64,000 bases of DNA. Source: CAZIQY01 sp964541605. Its GTDB lineage: Bacteria > Desulfobacterota > Syntrophia > Syntrophales > UBA2185. Every line of letters starts with the position of its first letter. Within the stretch, counting starts at the first letter, position 1. The notes under the pieces were generated by a model. That model saw nothing but the letters and a program-made list of their open reading frames with translations, was not told the DNA's origin and did no database searches. Of the stretch, positions 1 to 8,723 are shown one piece after another. A program made the translations under genes and the position numbers. The stretch is from assembly GCA_964541605.1 (NCBI GenBank), contig CAZIQY010000002.1, positions 1 through 64,000 of the forward strand, in the 5' to 3' direction.

Positions 1-83
1 TTGCTTCTATGCACATTTGTTAGGTTTGACTTGCAGACAGGACAAAATTTAATATCTGGCTGTTGACCTGGAAGATTCGCCAT
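1..83 (-). CDS. N-terminal fragment of a zinc-ribbon-like protein (cut by window edge)
   Basis: Reading leftwards from an ATG at 83 gives an open frame beginning MANLPGQQPDIKFCPVCKSN that runs off the window. An AAGGGGAT ribosome-binding-like stretch lies about 5 bases before the start. The CPVC pair (CxxC) a dozen residues in suggests half of a metal-binding ribbon. Only 27 residues are visible, so no function can be given. It would be transcribed in the same direction as the CHAT gene to its right. Confidence 0.45.
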   Translation of the reverse strand, partial: MANLPGQQPDIKFCPVCKSNLTNVHRS

Positions 84-373
84 CGTAATCCCCTTTTGTC
101 TGTACTGTGAGGCTAACGATTCAGAGTTTTTACGGCGCGTAGCTAAGGCAAAAAACGGAACGGAGTTGATCAAACCCTCTCGACGAATTGCATCTCTCTG
201 GAACGTCAATTGGCAACGCTTGTAGTGTAATGGCTACTATGGGGAATATTTCCCCTAAAATCAAGGAATAAATCGAAGCCATTGTATGGCCGTACACTTG
301 TGATGATGATTCCCATTTGCTATCAATAGCAGTTTCGGCTTTTGAAGATTTGTGGAAGAAGCAGAAGCGGCAT

Positions 374-3139
374 CTACTGCGCTTCACCCAGAAACACGAA
401 GGCGCCCCAGTAGTAGGGATGGTCGGAGCCGTAGCGGGACTTCACCGTTTGCCGCTGTTTGAGAGCCGCATTGCGAAGGGCTGCGGCCCGGTTCATTTTG
501 CCTGATTGCAGGTTCTTGTAGAAAGAAACCATCAGTTCCTTCGTCTCCCGGTCGGGAACCTCCCAGAGGCTCATGACAAGGCTCTTGGCACCCGCCTGGG
601 TGAATGCCCTTCTTAGCCCATAGACCCCTTCACCGTTTTTGACGTCCCCCATGCCCGTATCACAGGCCGATAGAACCACCATGTCTGTTCCCCGGAGATT
701 GAGACCTAAAATCTTTTCTGCTGTTAAGATGCCATCTGTTACACCTTCCTGAGCCAGGGAACGGTTTGCCCCCGTCAGGGCGAGACCAGAACGTAGGAAG
801 GGGTTCTCAATGCGGACAGGTTTCTTTGCGAAAGGCGCTTCCTTGGCGGTAATGATGATGCCCCGGCTTTTGTCATCCATAAGTAAGAACCAGTCCTGAT
901 CGGAGAGGAAAAAGCCATGGGTGGCCAAGTGCAGGATCCGGGGACTTTTCTTTTGCATCAGGACAGACTCCCTTGCGGTTTTACCTGTGTAGGTATCACA
1001 AGCGGAACGGCCCAGGAGGGCGGCGATGGCGTTCACTTCCTCTTTCGTCCCCGGCAGTCTTGAGAAGGTGAGTCCCTGCATCTGCCGGGAGCGTGTCATG
1101 GGTCTTTCTTTGTCTGTAGAAGTTGGTCCGGCGGCCAGGTCAAAATCCGGGTCGCCCAACAAGAGGGCCTTCTTTCCTTTTGCCTTGATCATGCCGTAAC
1201 CGGCAATATCCCTCCCTGCGGAGACGTAGTGAAAAGTATGTGCATCAATGAGATAGCGGCCTTTGTCATCACGCAGAACCTCAAAGGGGATGAGGTTGAG
1301 GCTGCCATCAGGGGAAAGAAAGAGTTGTCTTGATCCGCCTATGGCTACTGTCAACGGAGAGAAGATCGCTTTGTAAAGATCAGCGCTCTGTTTCGCCAAA
1401 ATATCGGGCGGGGTCTTGCTGCTTCCCAGGGACTTCTTGAAGGCCGCCACCTTCTGGTCGATGCTGTCGGCATTGCCGAGATCAACCAGAGAGACTTCGG
1501 AACCCTTTCCGGGGGAGAGGACAAAAGCGAGGTAGCGGGAGGCGTCCCACTTGCCGGTTTTGAAATCATAGTCCCGGATCCTGGCCATCTCAATGAGTAC
1601 CGCACCCTTTGGGAGGGCGGAAGCGATGGCGGATGTTGTGGCTATCTTTGTCTTTCTCTGCTGGGCGTAAGCCTGACTCAGACGGCTGAGTTGCCCCTCC
1701 AGGGTTTCCTTACGGCTGGTCAGATCGACGATGCGCTTCTGATAGCCTTCAGCAGCGCCTTCTTTTCGAGGTCCTCCCAAGACGAGCTGGGCCAGTTCCT
1801 GCCTGATTCCAATCAGCTTCGCAAAGATTTCTTGTGCCTGGGGGTTGTCCCCCGCAGCAAGGACATCCTGTATCCTCTTCTGGGTTTCAAGAAGGATTCC
1901 CTTGCGTGTGAGCCAGACATCGAAAGCGTTCCTTATGGCTTCTGGCTTGTCCGGGAAGCACTGCCGGATCAAGCTGAGGTAAGCGAAAAAGTTGCCCTCC
2001 CGGGTTGCCAGAAATTTGGTCTGCTGGGCCTCCGGGGCAAAGCCAAGGATTTGGTCGATCTGCTTGCGATCAATCAACTGGGATCGTTCCGTGAGGTCAA
2101 GGGCCTCGCCGCTCCTTCCCTGGGCAGCGCAGAGCACGGCCAGATTGTTCAGGGCAATGGCGGTGTCGAGATGTTCCGGCCCCATGACTTTCTCCCTGAT
2201 TGCCAGGGAGCGCCTGTAGAGGGGCTCTGCCTTTTCATAAGCACCCATGGTCTTATAGAGCACGGCCAGGTTGTTCAGAGCAAGGGCGGTGTCGGGATGT
2301 TCCGGTCCCATGAGTTTCTCACAGATATCCAGGGAGCGCTTGTAGACAGGCTCTGCCTTGTCGTAGGCACCCATAATCCTATAGTGTTCTGCCAGATTGT
2401 TCAGGGCAATGGCGGTGTCGGGATGTTCCGGCCCCAGGGTTTTCTCTTTGATCGCCAGGGAACGCAGATATAGGGGTTCCGCCTTCTCATAAGCACCCAT
2501 GATGTCATAGAGTCCAGCCAAGTTGTTCAGGGTAGTGGCGGTGCTGGGATGTTCCGGTCCCATGACTTTCTCCTTGATTGCCAAGGAGCGCCTGTAGAGA
2601 GACTCTGCCTTGTCGTAGGCACCCATGGTGTCGTAGAATAAAGCCATGTTGGTCAGGGTAGTGGCGGTGCTGGGATGTTCCGGTCCCATGACTTTCTCAC
2701 AAATTGCCAGGGAGCGCCTGTAGAGAGGCTCTGCCTTGTCGTAGGCACCCATAGTACTATAGAGACCAGCCAGATTATTGAGAACAGCGGCGGTATCGGG
2801 ATGTTCCGGCCCCATGACTTTCTCCCTGATTGCCAGGGAGCGCCTGTAGAGGGGCTCTGCCTTTTCATAAGCACCCATGGTCTTATAAAACACGGCCAGG
2901 TTGTTCAGAGCAAGGGCGGTGTCGGGATGTTCCGGTCCCAGATCCTTCTCCCTGATTGCAAGAATTCTTTCGGCAAGGGGGATGGCTTCGTCGTATTGGC
3001 CCTGCTGGTAGAGTCGTAAAACCTCCTGGCTAAGTTCATTGGCCTTCTGAAGAGAGTACTCGTCTGACCATCCCGGTGTTCCCATCAGAAGAGCCACCGC
3101 CATAATCAAAGCGATGAGGAGTCCGTTTGTCGTGGTCAT
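374..3139 (-). CDS. Exported TPR-CHAT domain protein (caspase-like protease candidate)
   Basis: A 921-residue protein. Residues 1-26 form a signal peptide (hydrophobic LIALIMAVALLMG core), so it is probably exported. Residues 71-364 are seven 42-residue kinesin-light-chain-type TPR units, each ending near GPEH, after a diverged half unit. A helical linker (about 365-600) leads to a C-terminal CHAT domain, a caspase/separase-like fold. The expected catalytic dyad is visible: His741 in LHLATHGFF and Cys826 in VLSACDTGMG. CHAT proteases usually cleave a partner sensed by their repeats. The start is ATG with a GAGGA site. It lies 330 bases downstream of an MFS gene in the same direction and has no obvious partner substrate gene here. 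Proteolytic activity is inferred from the fold. Confidence 0.88.
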   Translation of the reverse strand: MTTTNGLLIALIMAVALLMGTPGWSDEYSLQKANELSQEVLRLYQQGQYDEAIPLAERILAIREKDLGPEHPDTALALNNLAVFYKTMGAYEKAEPLYRRSLAIREKVMGPEHPDTAAVLNNLAGLYSTMGAYDKAEPLYRRSLAICEKVMGPEHPSTATTLTNMALFYDTMGAYDKAESLYRRSLAIKEKVMGPEHPSTATTLNNLAGLYDIMGAYEKAEPLYLRSLAIKEKTLGPEHPDTAIALNNLAEHYRIMGAYDKAEPVYKRSLDICEKLMGPEHPDTALALNNLAVLYKTMGAYEKAEPLYRRSLAIREKVMGPEHLDTAIALNNLAVLCAAQGRSGEALDLTERSQLIDRKQIDQILGFAPEAQQTKFLATREGNFFAYLSLIRQCFPDKPEAIRNAFDVWLTRKGILLETQKRIQDVLAAGDNPQAQEIFAKLIGIRQELAQLVLGGPRKEGAAEGYQKRIVDLTSRKETLEGQLSRLSQAYAQQRKTKIATTSAIASALPKGAVLIEMARIRDYDFKTGKWDASRYLAFVLSPGKGSEVSLVDLGNADSIDQKVAAFKKSLGSSKTPPDILAKQSADLYKAIFSPLTVAIGGSRQLFLSPDGSLNLIPFEVLRDDKGRYLIDAHTFHYVSAGRDIAGYGMIKAKGKKALLLGDPDFDLAAGPTSTDKERPMTRSRQMQGLTFSRLPGTKEEVNAIAALLGRSACDTYTGKTARESVLMQKKSPRILHLATHGFFLSDQDWFLLMDDKSRGIIITAKEAPFAKKPVRIENPFLRSGLALTGANRSLAQEGVTDGILTAEKILGLNLRGTDMVVLSACDTGMGDVKNGEGVYGLRRAFTQAGAKSLVMSLWEVPDRETKELMVSFYKNLQSGKMNRAAALRNAALKQRQTVKSRYGSDHPYYWGAFVFLGEAQ
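2048..2929 (-). repeat. 126-bp tandem repeat array encoding TPR units
   Basis: Seven in-frame copies of a 126-bp unit (42 residues) lie inside the CHAT gene. Some copies are almost identical in DNA: the stretches around 2200-2290 and 2840-2910 match nearly base for base. This implies recent duplication or gene conversion of the repeats, so copy number may vary between strains. Confidence 0.85.
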
Positions 3140-3469
3140 TTCATTTTCCTCAGTTTTTGCCTCTTTCAGATGGTAGACTCATTCGGATTTGATTTTCACC
3201 TGCCGAGCGCCTGTGGTGATAAAAACATCGGCGACGCCTTCCGAGAATTAAATAAGAAGTTTATATTGTATAGAAGTTAAGGGAAAGGCTCTTGAGTGTC
3301 AAGGTGAAATTGTCAGGAAAATGAAGCAAAACATGGTCATTGCCATTTGAAAACAGGTATGTTTCGGCAAAAAGCATTGGTGCTTGACTTCAGGAAGTAC
3401 GCAAGAACCGGATGAGACATATTTTTGATGTTGAGAATTTTCCATTTTTTCCGTCATAGGGACGCTTCC
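3140..3469. other. Intergenic region without recognised gene
   Basis: These 330 AT-rich bases separate two minus-strand genes. I see no conserved reading frame, RNA gene or strong terminator. The region should carry the promoter of the CHAT gene, but no convincing -35/-10 pair was identified. Confidence 0.5.
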
Positions 3470-4897
3470 TTATGCCTTTCTTTTTGCATCCATTTTGGGA
3501 AGATATGAAAAGATCATTCCGACAATACTGAGAAAACCAAGAATGGCAAAGATGTAACGAAAGCCGGCATACAGGTTGTCAACGGTGAAGCCCGGACTGG
3601 CCAGCGTTTGATCGCTTCCCGATTGATGAATGATTTGTGAAAAGATCGTTTCAAACACGCAGACACCGATGGTCACACCCAAATAGGTCACCGTGTTCAA
3701 AACGCCCGAAATGGCGCCTTCATCTTTGTCCGACGACGTTTTCATAATCAGATAATTGTTTGGAGGAATGAACATCCCGTTCCCGACAGCCCTGATCACG
3801 AAAAAGGCAACCACAAAAAGAAGACCCCCAAGATGAAGGGTAAACGAGAACAGGAAAAATGAAAACGCCGTGATGAACATCGCCAGAGTACCGATCATAA
3901 CAGGATCCGTCCTGTCAGAATACCTTCCCGCAAGGGGAGGAACAACAACAAATACAACCGAATATATCATCAGAAAAAGACCGATGCGCACCGGGGTCAT
4001 GTGTTTAATCAGGTCGAGATAGAAAGGAATCAAAAAATTGTGCGCGGCGATAGTCATAAAAATGATGAAATTTGCGAGTAAGAGAAAACAAAGCCGCGGA
4101 TTCCTGAAAATGTCAAGATCGAGCAGCGGTGAGGCGCATCTCTTTTCCCACACCACGAAAGCGACACCGCAGAGCAGGAATAACATGAAACCCGAAACAA
4201 TTCCCGCCGACAACCAGCCGTATTCCTGGCCGTTATTCAGGACAAACAACAACAGGGATATCGCGGCAAAGCTGAGGAAGGCGCCCGGAAAGTCAAACCG
4301 TTGGTCCTTGCAGTTTTGTTCATGCATCACCGGTGGAGGAATAACCTTTCCGGCGATGACAATTGCTGCGATCCCTATGGGAATGTTGATGAGAAAAATC
4401 CAGTGCCAGGAGATGTAGCCGGTGATGAATCCGCCCAGCGGCGCCCCGAGGGTGATACCCAGCGCGCTTGCCGAGGTGTATATTCCAAAAGCCCTCCCGC
4501 TCTTTTCGCGCGGAATGTGCCTGGATATGATCGCCAGAGAGGTAGCAGCCAGCATTGAGCTGCCAATCCCCTGCACAAATCGGGCGATTGTCAGCCAATC
4601 AACCGTATCGGAAACGCCGCAGAGGAGCGAGCCCGAGGTGAATAAAAAATAGCCCCAGAGGAAAAACTTCCTTAATCCGGTCCTGTCTGCTAATTTGCCA
4701 AACAACAGAAGCGTGCTTGCACTCGCCAGGACGTAGATAAAGATCACCCTGGATATGTCGCTGAGAGAGGTGTTGAAGTACCTTGCCATCGTCGGCAGGG
4801 ATACATTGACGATATAGCTGTCCAGCCTTGCCATGAAGGTTGCCAGCGCGACACTGAAAATGATCAGGGCATCCCTGGATTTTTCATTACCGGGCAT
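3470..4897 (-). CDS. MFS drug/H+ antiporter, DHA2 (EmrB/QacA-like) family
   Basis: A 475-residue polytopic inner-membrane protein, the usual size of 14-helix DHA2 exporters. The first helix carries the family signature with an acidic residue (ATFMARLDSYIVNVSLPTMA); the loop 2-3 region reads LLFGKLADRTGLRKFF and the motif C region LGITLGAPLGGFI. Members export hydrophobic or cationic compounds using the proton gradient; the substrate here is unknown. It is divergent from hisF with a 184-base gap. No regulator or periplasmic adaptor gene is adjacent, which argues against a tripartite pump. Confidence 0.85.
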   Translation of the reverse strand: MPGNEKSRDALIIFSVALATFMARLDSYIVNVSLPTMARYFNTSLSDISRVIFIYVLASASTLLLFGKLADRTGLRKFFLWGYFLFTSGSLLCGVSDTVDWLTIARFVQGIGSSMLAATSLAIISRHIPREKSGRAFGIYTSASALGITLGAPLGGFITGYISWHWIFLINIPIGIAAIVIAGKVIPPPVMHEQNCKDQRFDFPGAFLSFAAISLLLFVLNNGQEYGWLSAGIVSGFMLFLLCGVAFVVWEKRCASPLLDLDIFRNPRLCFLLLANFIIFMTIAAHNFLIPFYLDLIKHMTPVRIGLFLMIYSVVFVVVPPLAGRYSDRTDPVMIGTLAMFITAFSFFLFSFTLHLGGLLFVVAFFVIRAVGNGMFIPPNNYLIMKTSSDKDEGAISGVLNTVTYLGVTIGVCVFETIFSQIIHQSGSDQTLASPGFTVDNLYAGFRYIFAILGFLSIVGMIFSYLPKMDAKRKA

Positions 4898-5081
4898 GTC
4901 TTTTTCTTAAGAGGTTTTTGGATTACGGCAGGGAGTATAGACGAAGTGGATTATTGAGTCAATTCCGGGAATCAAACCTGAAAAATAGTTGATCTCCTGT
5001 TCATCTGTCGATGTCTTCCACGTTGAAAGTGTCTGATTAATCTGTTATGAATGAAAAAAAATATGGAGAGAATAACAAGCC

Positions 5082-5849
5082 ATGAATATCATCAAAATCA
5101 TGCCATGCTTGGACATGAAGGAAGGCCGCGTTGTCAAGGGGGTGCACTTTGTGAATATCAAGGATGCCGGTGATCCCGTTGAGAATGCAGCCTTTTATCA
5201 AAAAGAAGGGGCTGATGAACTGGCTATGCTGGACATTGCCGCAACATTAGAGAATCGTAAAACACGCCTCGAATGGGTAAAAAGCGTTTCTGCGGTCATC
5301 ACGATTCCCCTGACGGTAGGCGGCGGCATCAATAGCCTGGAAGATATTGAACTCGTCCTGGGCGCCGGCGCCAATAAGGTTTCCATGAACAGCGCCGCTG
5401 TGCAAAATCCTCTTTTGGTTCAAGAATCGGCAAAGAAGTTCGGTACAGAGAAGATTACTGTGGCCATTGACGCCCGGCGCAATGCCGCCATGCCCTCGGG
5501 ATTTGAACTGGTCGTTGCCGGGGGAACGAAACCGGTGGGAAAAGATGCGATCGCGTGGGCAAGGCAATGCCAGGAACTGGGAGCGGGGGTGATCCTGCCG
5601 ACGAGTATGGACGGTGACGGCACTCTGGCGGGATATGATCTGGAATTCACGAAGGCCGTTGCCGACGTCGTGACCATTCCGGTCGTCGCCTCAGGCGGGG
5701 CCGGACAACTGGAGCATTTCTATGAGGCTGTAACGAAGGGTGGCGCCTCGATTGTCCTGGCGGCTTCGGTATTCCATTTCCGGACATTCAGCATTCGACA
5801 GGTCAAAGAGTTTCTCCGGGACAGGGGCTTGTCCGTGAGCCTGAAATAA
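5082..5849 (+). CDS. hisF: HisF-like imidazole glycerol phosphate synthase cyclase subunit (orphan)
   Basis: A 255-residue TIM barrel of normal HisF length. HisF converts PRFAR plus ammonia, normally supplied by HisH, to imidazole glycerol phosphate and AICAR. Both catalytic aspartates sit at the canonical positions: Asp11 in CLDMKEGRVVKG and Asp130 in VAIDARR. The two phosphate-binding loops are present (LTVGGGI, and VASGGAGQLEHFYEA). The usual TSMDRDG loop reads TSMDGDG and the flanking segment departs from the consensus. No hisH or other his gene is nearby, so it may serve a scattered his pathway or be a second, specialised copy. The start follows a GGAGAG site. Confidence 0.85.
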   Translation: MNIIKIMPCLDMKEGRVVKGVHFVNIKDAGDPVENAAFYQKEGADELAMLDIAATLENRKTRLEWVKSVSAVITIPLTVGGGINSLEDIELVLGAGANKVSMNSAAVQNPLLVQESAKKFGTEKITVAIDARRNAAMPSGFELVVAGGTKPVGKDAIAWARQCQELGAGVILPTSMDGDGTLAGYDLEFTKAVADVVTIPVVASGGAGQLEHFYEAVTKGGASIVLAASVFHFRTFSIRQVKEFLRDRGLSVSLK

Positions 5850-5884
5850 AAAAGGGATGAGAGTTTATTTAGAAGGATTTTCTT

Positions 5885-6802
5885 ATGGGTGAACATCCGG
5901 GAATCCAACTTTCCGAGCTTCTTGATCACGGTGATCCCGATGCGATTCTCGCCTGCGTCGAAGACCTTTACCGATTTTTCTACGATCCGCAGGCCTTTAC
6001 CCCGGTGGCAAACACCTTCTGCCGGATTGAGGAGCTTTTCAGGGGTGACTTTCCCGGATACCGGGGTTGTAATACGGAATACCACGACCTGTTCCATACC
6101 CTGGACATTTTCCTGGCCACCTCCCGCCTCATCGACGGCCGGAACCTCGGCGAGAAGCTCTTTGCCGAAAGAATGGCGACCGATCTTCTGCTGGCTGCCC
6201 TTCTCCACGATACCGGTTATATTCAGGAGATGAGCGACACCGTCGGAACGGGCGCCCGGCACACCAAAATGCATGTGTATCGGAGCATGGCCTTTGTTCA
6301 AAAAAACGCGGCTTATCTCGATTTGCCCCCGGAAGAGGTAGAAACCATCTGCCGCCTGATTAACTGCACCGGGCTTCAGATCGACTGCCGAGTTGAGTGC
6401 CGGCTTCCTGAAGAAACTGTTGCGGGATCCATTCTGGGAACGGCGGATCTTTTGGGGCAGATGTCCGATCGGGCCTATCTGGAAAAGCTGCTTTTCCTCT
6501 ATTATGAATTCCGCGAAGGCGGGTTCGAGGGATACGAAACCGAGTTTGACATCCTCCGAAAAACCCTTGTTTTCTATGAATCCATCATGGATCGCCTGAA
6601 TAACACACTGCTTTCCAGTTACCGGTATGTTGAAAACCACTTTGCCGTACGTCACTGCGTTCGGGAGAATCTGTATCTGAAAGCGATCAATCGGCAGATG
6701 GCGTATCTGAAAGAAATCATCCGGGACGAAAGCTCCAACTTCCGAGCCAAACTCAAGCGGCTGAATCTGAACGAGGCGGAAAAACGATATAAAACCCCGT
6801 GA
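5885..6802 (+). CDS. HD-domain phosphohydrolase-like protein
   Basis: A 305-residue soluble protein. The metal-binding HD signature is visible: His residues in EYHDLFHTLD (about 70-75), the HD pair in LLAALLHDTGYI (about 105-116), and a further His in ARHTKMHVYRS. These proteins are usually metal-dependent phosphohydrolases or phosphodiesterases acting on nucleotides. The C-terminal third is helical and charged with no recognised domain. It starts 35 bases after hisF with an AGAAGGA site, so the two genes are probably cotranscribed. Substrate unknown. A long antisense frame over this gene is a codon shadow. Confidence 0.7.
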   Translation: MGEHPGIQLSELLDHGDPDAILACVEDLYRFFYDPQAFTPVANTFCRIEELFRGDFPGYRGCNTEYHDLFHTLDIFLATSRLIDGRNLGEKLFAERMATDLLLAALLHDTGYIQEMSDTVGTGARHTKMHVYRSMAFVQKNAAYLDLPPEEVETICRLINCTGLQIDCRVECRLPEETVAGSILGTADLLGQMSDRAYLEKLLFLYYEFREGGFEGYETEFDILRKTLVFYESIMDRLNNTLLSSYRYVENHFAVRHCVRENLYLKAINRQMAYLKEIIRDESSNFRAKLKRLNLNEAEKRYKTP

Positions 6803-6911
6803 ATCGCGTTCATCAACCCTTGAAATTCTCAAGCCAGGCTACGGTATGATTGGGCAAACTATATTGGCGGAGTAATTTTCACTCTAAAAACAAATATCAA
6901 GGAGGTATGAG

Positions 6912-7289
6912 ATGACTGCAAGATTTGAGGTTTACAAGTGCGATTCCTGTGGAAACATTGTGGAAATGCTTCATCAGGGACAGGGGCAGATGATCTGCTG
7001 TGGAAAGACGATGAGACTCATGAAGGAAAATACTGTTGATGCTTCCAAGGAGAAACATGTTCCGGTTGTGGAAAAATCGAAGGGGGAAATCCTGGTGAAA
7101 GTCGGCAGTGTTGCCCATCCGATGGAAAAGGAGCATTACATCGAATGGATAGAAGTTGTCAAAGACGGAAAAACACTCTCACGGCAATACCTGAGCCCCG
7201 GAGATGTCCCTGAGGCAAAATTTGAACTCGATCCCAAAGGTGTTGTGGTGCGTGAATATTGTAACCTCCACGGTCTTTGGAAAGCGTAA
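6912..7289 (+). CDS. dfx: Desulfoferrodoxin (superoxide reductase, two-iron type)
   Basis: A 125-residue cytoplasmic protein that reduces superoxide to peroxide without making oxygen, typical of strict anaerobes. The N-terminal desulforedoxin-like domain has the centre I ligands Cys10, Cys13, Cys29 and Cys30 (CDSC, ICC). The catalytic centre II ligands are all present: His49, His69, His75, Cys117 and His120 (YCNLHGLW). Glu48 sits next to His49, as in the EKH motif of active enzymes. A strong AAGGAGG site precedes the start. It stands alone, about 110 bases after the HD gene, without rubredoxin next to it. Confidence 0.97.
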   Translation: MTARFEVYKCDSCGNIVEMLHQGQGQMICCGKTMRLMKENTVDASKEKHVPVVEKSKGEILVKVGSVAHPMEKEHYIEWIEVVKDGKTLSRQYLSPGDVPEAKFELDPKGVVVREYCNLHGLWKA

Positions 7290-7427
7290 TTCTTAGAAAG
7301 CGATAGAGAAAGACAATCAAGCGAGCGGGTGGAGCGGTTGCAAAAACCGACACGCTTCACCCGTTTTCTGACCAAATCATGGATACGCTTTACAGGAAAT
7401 GAAACAAAACCCTTCAGGAGATTGCTC

Positions 7428-8681
7428 ATGAAATCAAGACGTATCATTTTGACGGTATTATTAGTGGTGATTTTTCTGTCAGGCAGTGTTTGCGGCATGG
7501 AATTCATTTACAAGGATCACCAGTATTCCTTCCAGTCCCTGCGGGCAATCAGCGCCACTTATGGGGGCGCTGCCGATGTGGGAGAATGTCTCAAAACCAT
7601 TTATCGCATCAAGGAAGGCGACGATGAAGGCTGGTACAGGGAGTGGCTGAAGACAGCCACAGAAAGAGAAAAACGGGGCGACGAGTTTCTGTCCAAAGGT
7701 CAGAAAGTAAGCGCCGGCGAAGAATACCTCCGGGCCTCCAACTATTACCGGACAGCAGAATTCTTTCTCCATGGGAATCCTGATGACCCGCGCATCCTTT
7801 CTACCTGGCGCAAGAGCAAGGACACGTTCCTGAAGGCGGCAAAGCTTTTCGGTAAACCGGTTATCAAGCCTGTGGAGATACCTTACGAGGGGAAAACCCT
7901 GCCGGGATACCTCTGCCTCGCGGATAATACAGGGAAAAAGCGCCCACTCATCATCATTCACACCGGCTTCGACGGCACAATGGAGGAGCTCTATTATCAG
8001 AACGCCAACGCAGCCCTGAAACGGGGCTACAACTGTCTGCTGTTTGAAGGACCGGGACAGGGCCAGGTCGTACGGGAACGGGGTCTGAAGTTCAGACACG
8101 ACTGGGAAAAAGTCGTGACGCCTGTTGTCGATTTCGCATTGAAGCGCAAAGAGGTCGATCCGAAAAAGATCATTCTCATGGGCATCAGTTTCGGCGGTTA
8201 TCTTGCACCCCGGGCTGTGGCGTTTGAAAAAAGAATCAGGGCCTGCATCGCCAACGGCGGTGTCTACAATTTCAGCCGCGTTAACAAGGAAACGGAGAAA
8301 TATCTTGAAACGGAAGAGGGCCGCAAGGGACTAGATAAAGAAATTTACGGCAGAATGAAAAAAGACCCCTCCCTGCGCTGGGCAATGAATAACGGCATGT
8401 TCACCTTCGGGGCCAAGTCCCCCAGCGAATGGATGAATATGACCCTCGCGTATACCTTGAAGGATGTCGTGGACAGGATCAAATGCCCGATGCTTGTTGT
8501 CGATTCGGAAAAAGAAAAAGATCTGCCCGGAGAGTCGAAAAAACTCTATGATGCGCTGAAGTCTCCGAAGACTTTCATGATGTTCACGGAGGAAGAGGGC
8601 GCCGAGGAGCATTGCCAGATGGGTGCATCCGCGACGTCCAACGCCCGCATCCTTGGATGGCTTGATGAGTTGTTAAGGTAA
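7428..8681 (+). CDS. Exported alpha/beta hydrolase (FrsA/DHPON-hydrolase-like)
   Basis: A 417-residue protein from the chosen ATG, which has an AGGAG site and begins with a signal peptide (ILTVLLVVIFLSGSVCG). An in-frame start 99 bases upstream would bury this signal and is less likely. The N-terminal third is a helical cap; the hydrolase core follows, with the nucleophile elbow GISFGG (Ser254), a GFDGTMEELYY oxyanion-region motif, a candidate Asp in VVDSEKE and the His in EEHCQMG. This resembles the FrsA-like and 2,6-dihydropseudooxynicotine-hydrolase-like family. The substrate cannot be predicted. It converges with the MFS gene at 8724. Confidence 0.8.
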   Translation: MKSRRIILTVLLVVIFLSGSVCGMEFIYKDHQYSFQSLRAISATYGGAADVGECLKTIYRIKEGDDEGWYREWLKTATEREKRGDEFLSKGQKVSAGEEYLRASNYYRTAEFFLHGNPDDPRILSTWRKSKDTFLKAAKLFGKPVIKPVEIPYEGKTLPGYLCLADNTGKKRPLIIIHTGFDGTMEELYYQNANAALKRGYNCLLFEGPGQGQVVRERGLKFRHDWEKVVTPVVDFALKRKEVDPKKIILMGISFGGYLAPRAVAFEKRIRACIANGGVYNFSRVNKETEKYLETEEGRKGLDKEIYGRMKKDPSLRWAMNNGMFTFGAKSPSEWMNMTLAYTLKDVVDRIKCPMLVVDSEKEKDLPGESKKLYDALKSPKTFMMFTEEEGAEEHCQMGASATSNARILGWLDELLR

Positions 8682-8723
8682 CAGGAAACATGAATATTCT
8701 GAAACGATGATCGTCACACTGCA

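Noticed and set aside
130..387. 85-codon minus-strand frame between the left-edge fragment and the CHAT gene
   Set aside because: No ribosome-binding site or family resemblance, and it overlaps the end of the CHAT gene.
1691..2473. 260-codon plus-strand frame inside the CHAT gene
   Set aside because: Its repeated segments are mirror images of the TPR repeats on the other strand.
2048..2929. Regular DNA repeats considered as CRISPR-like
   Set aside because: The 126-bp units are in-frame coding TPR repeats without spacers or adjacent cas genes.
5720..6832. 370-codon open frame antisense to the HD-domain gene
   Set aside because: It lies opposite a gene with clear HD motifs and a ribosome-binding site; its translation shows no family pattern and arises from codon bias.
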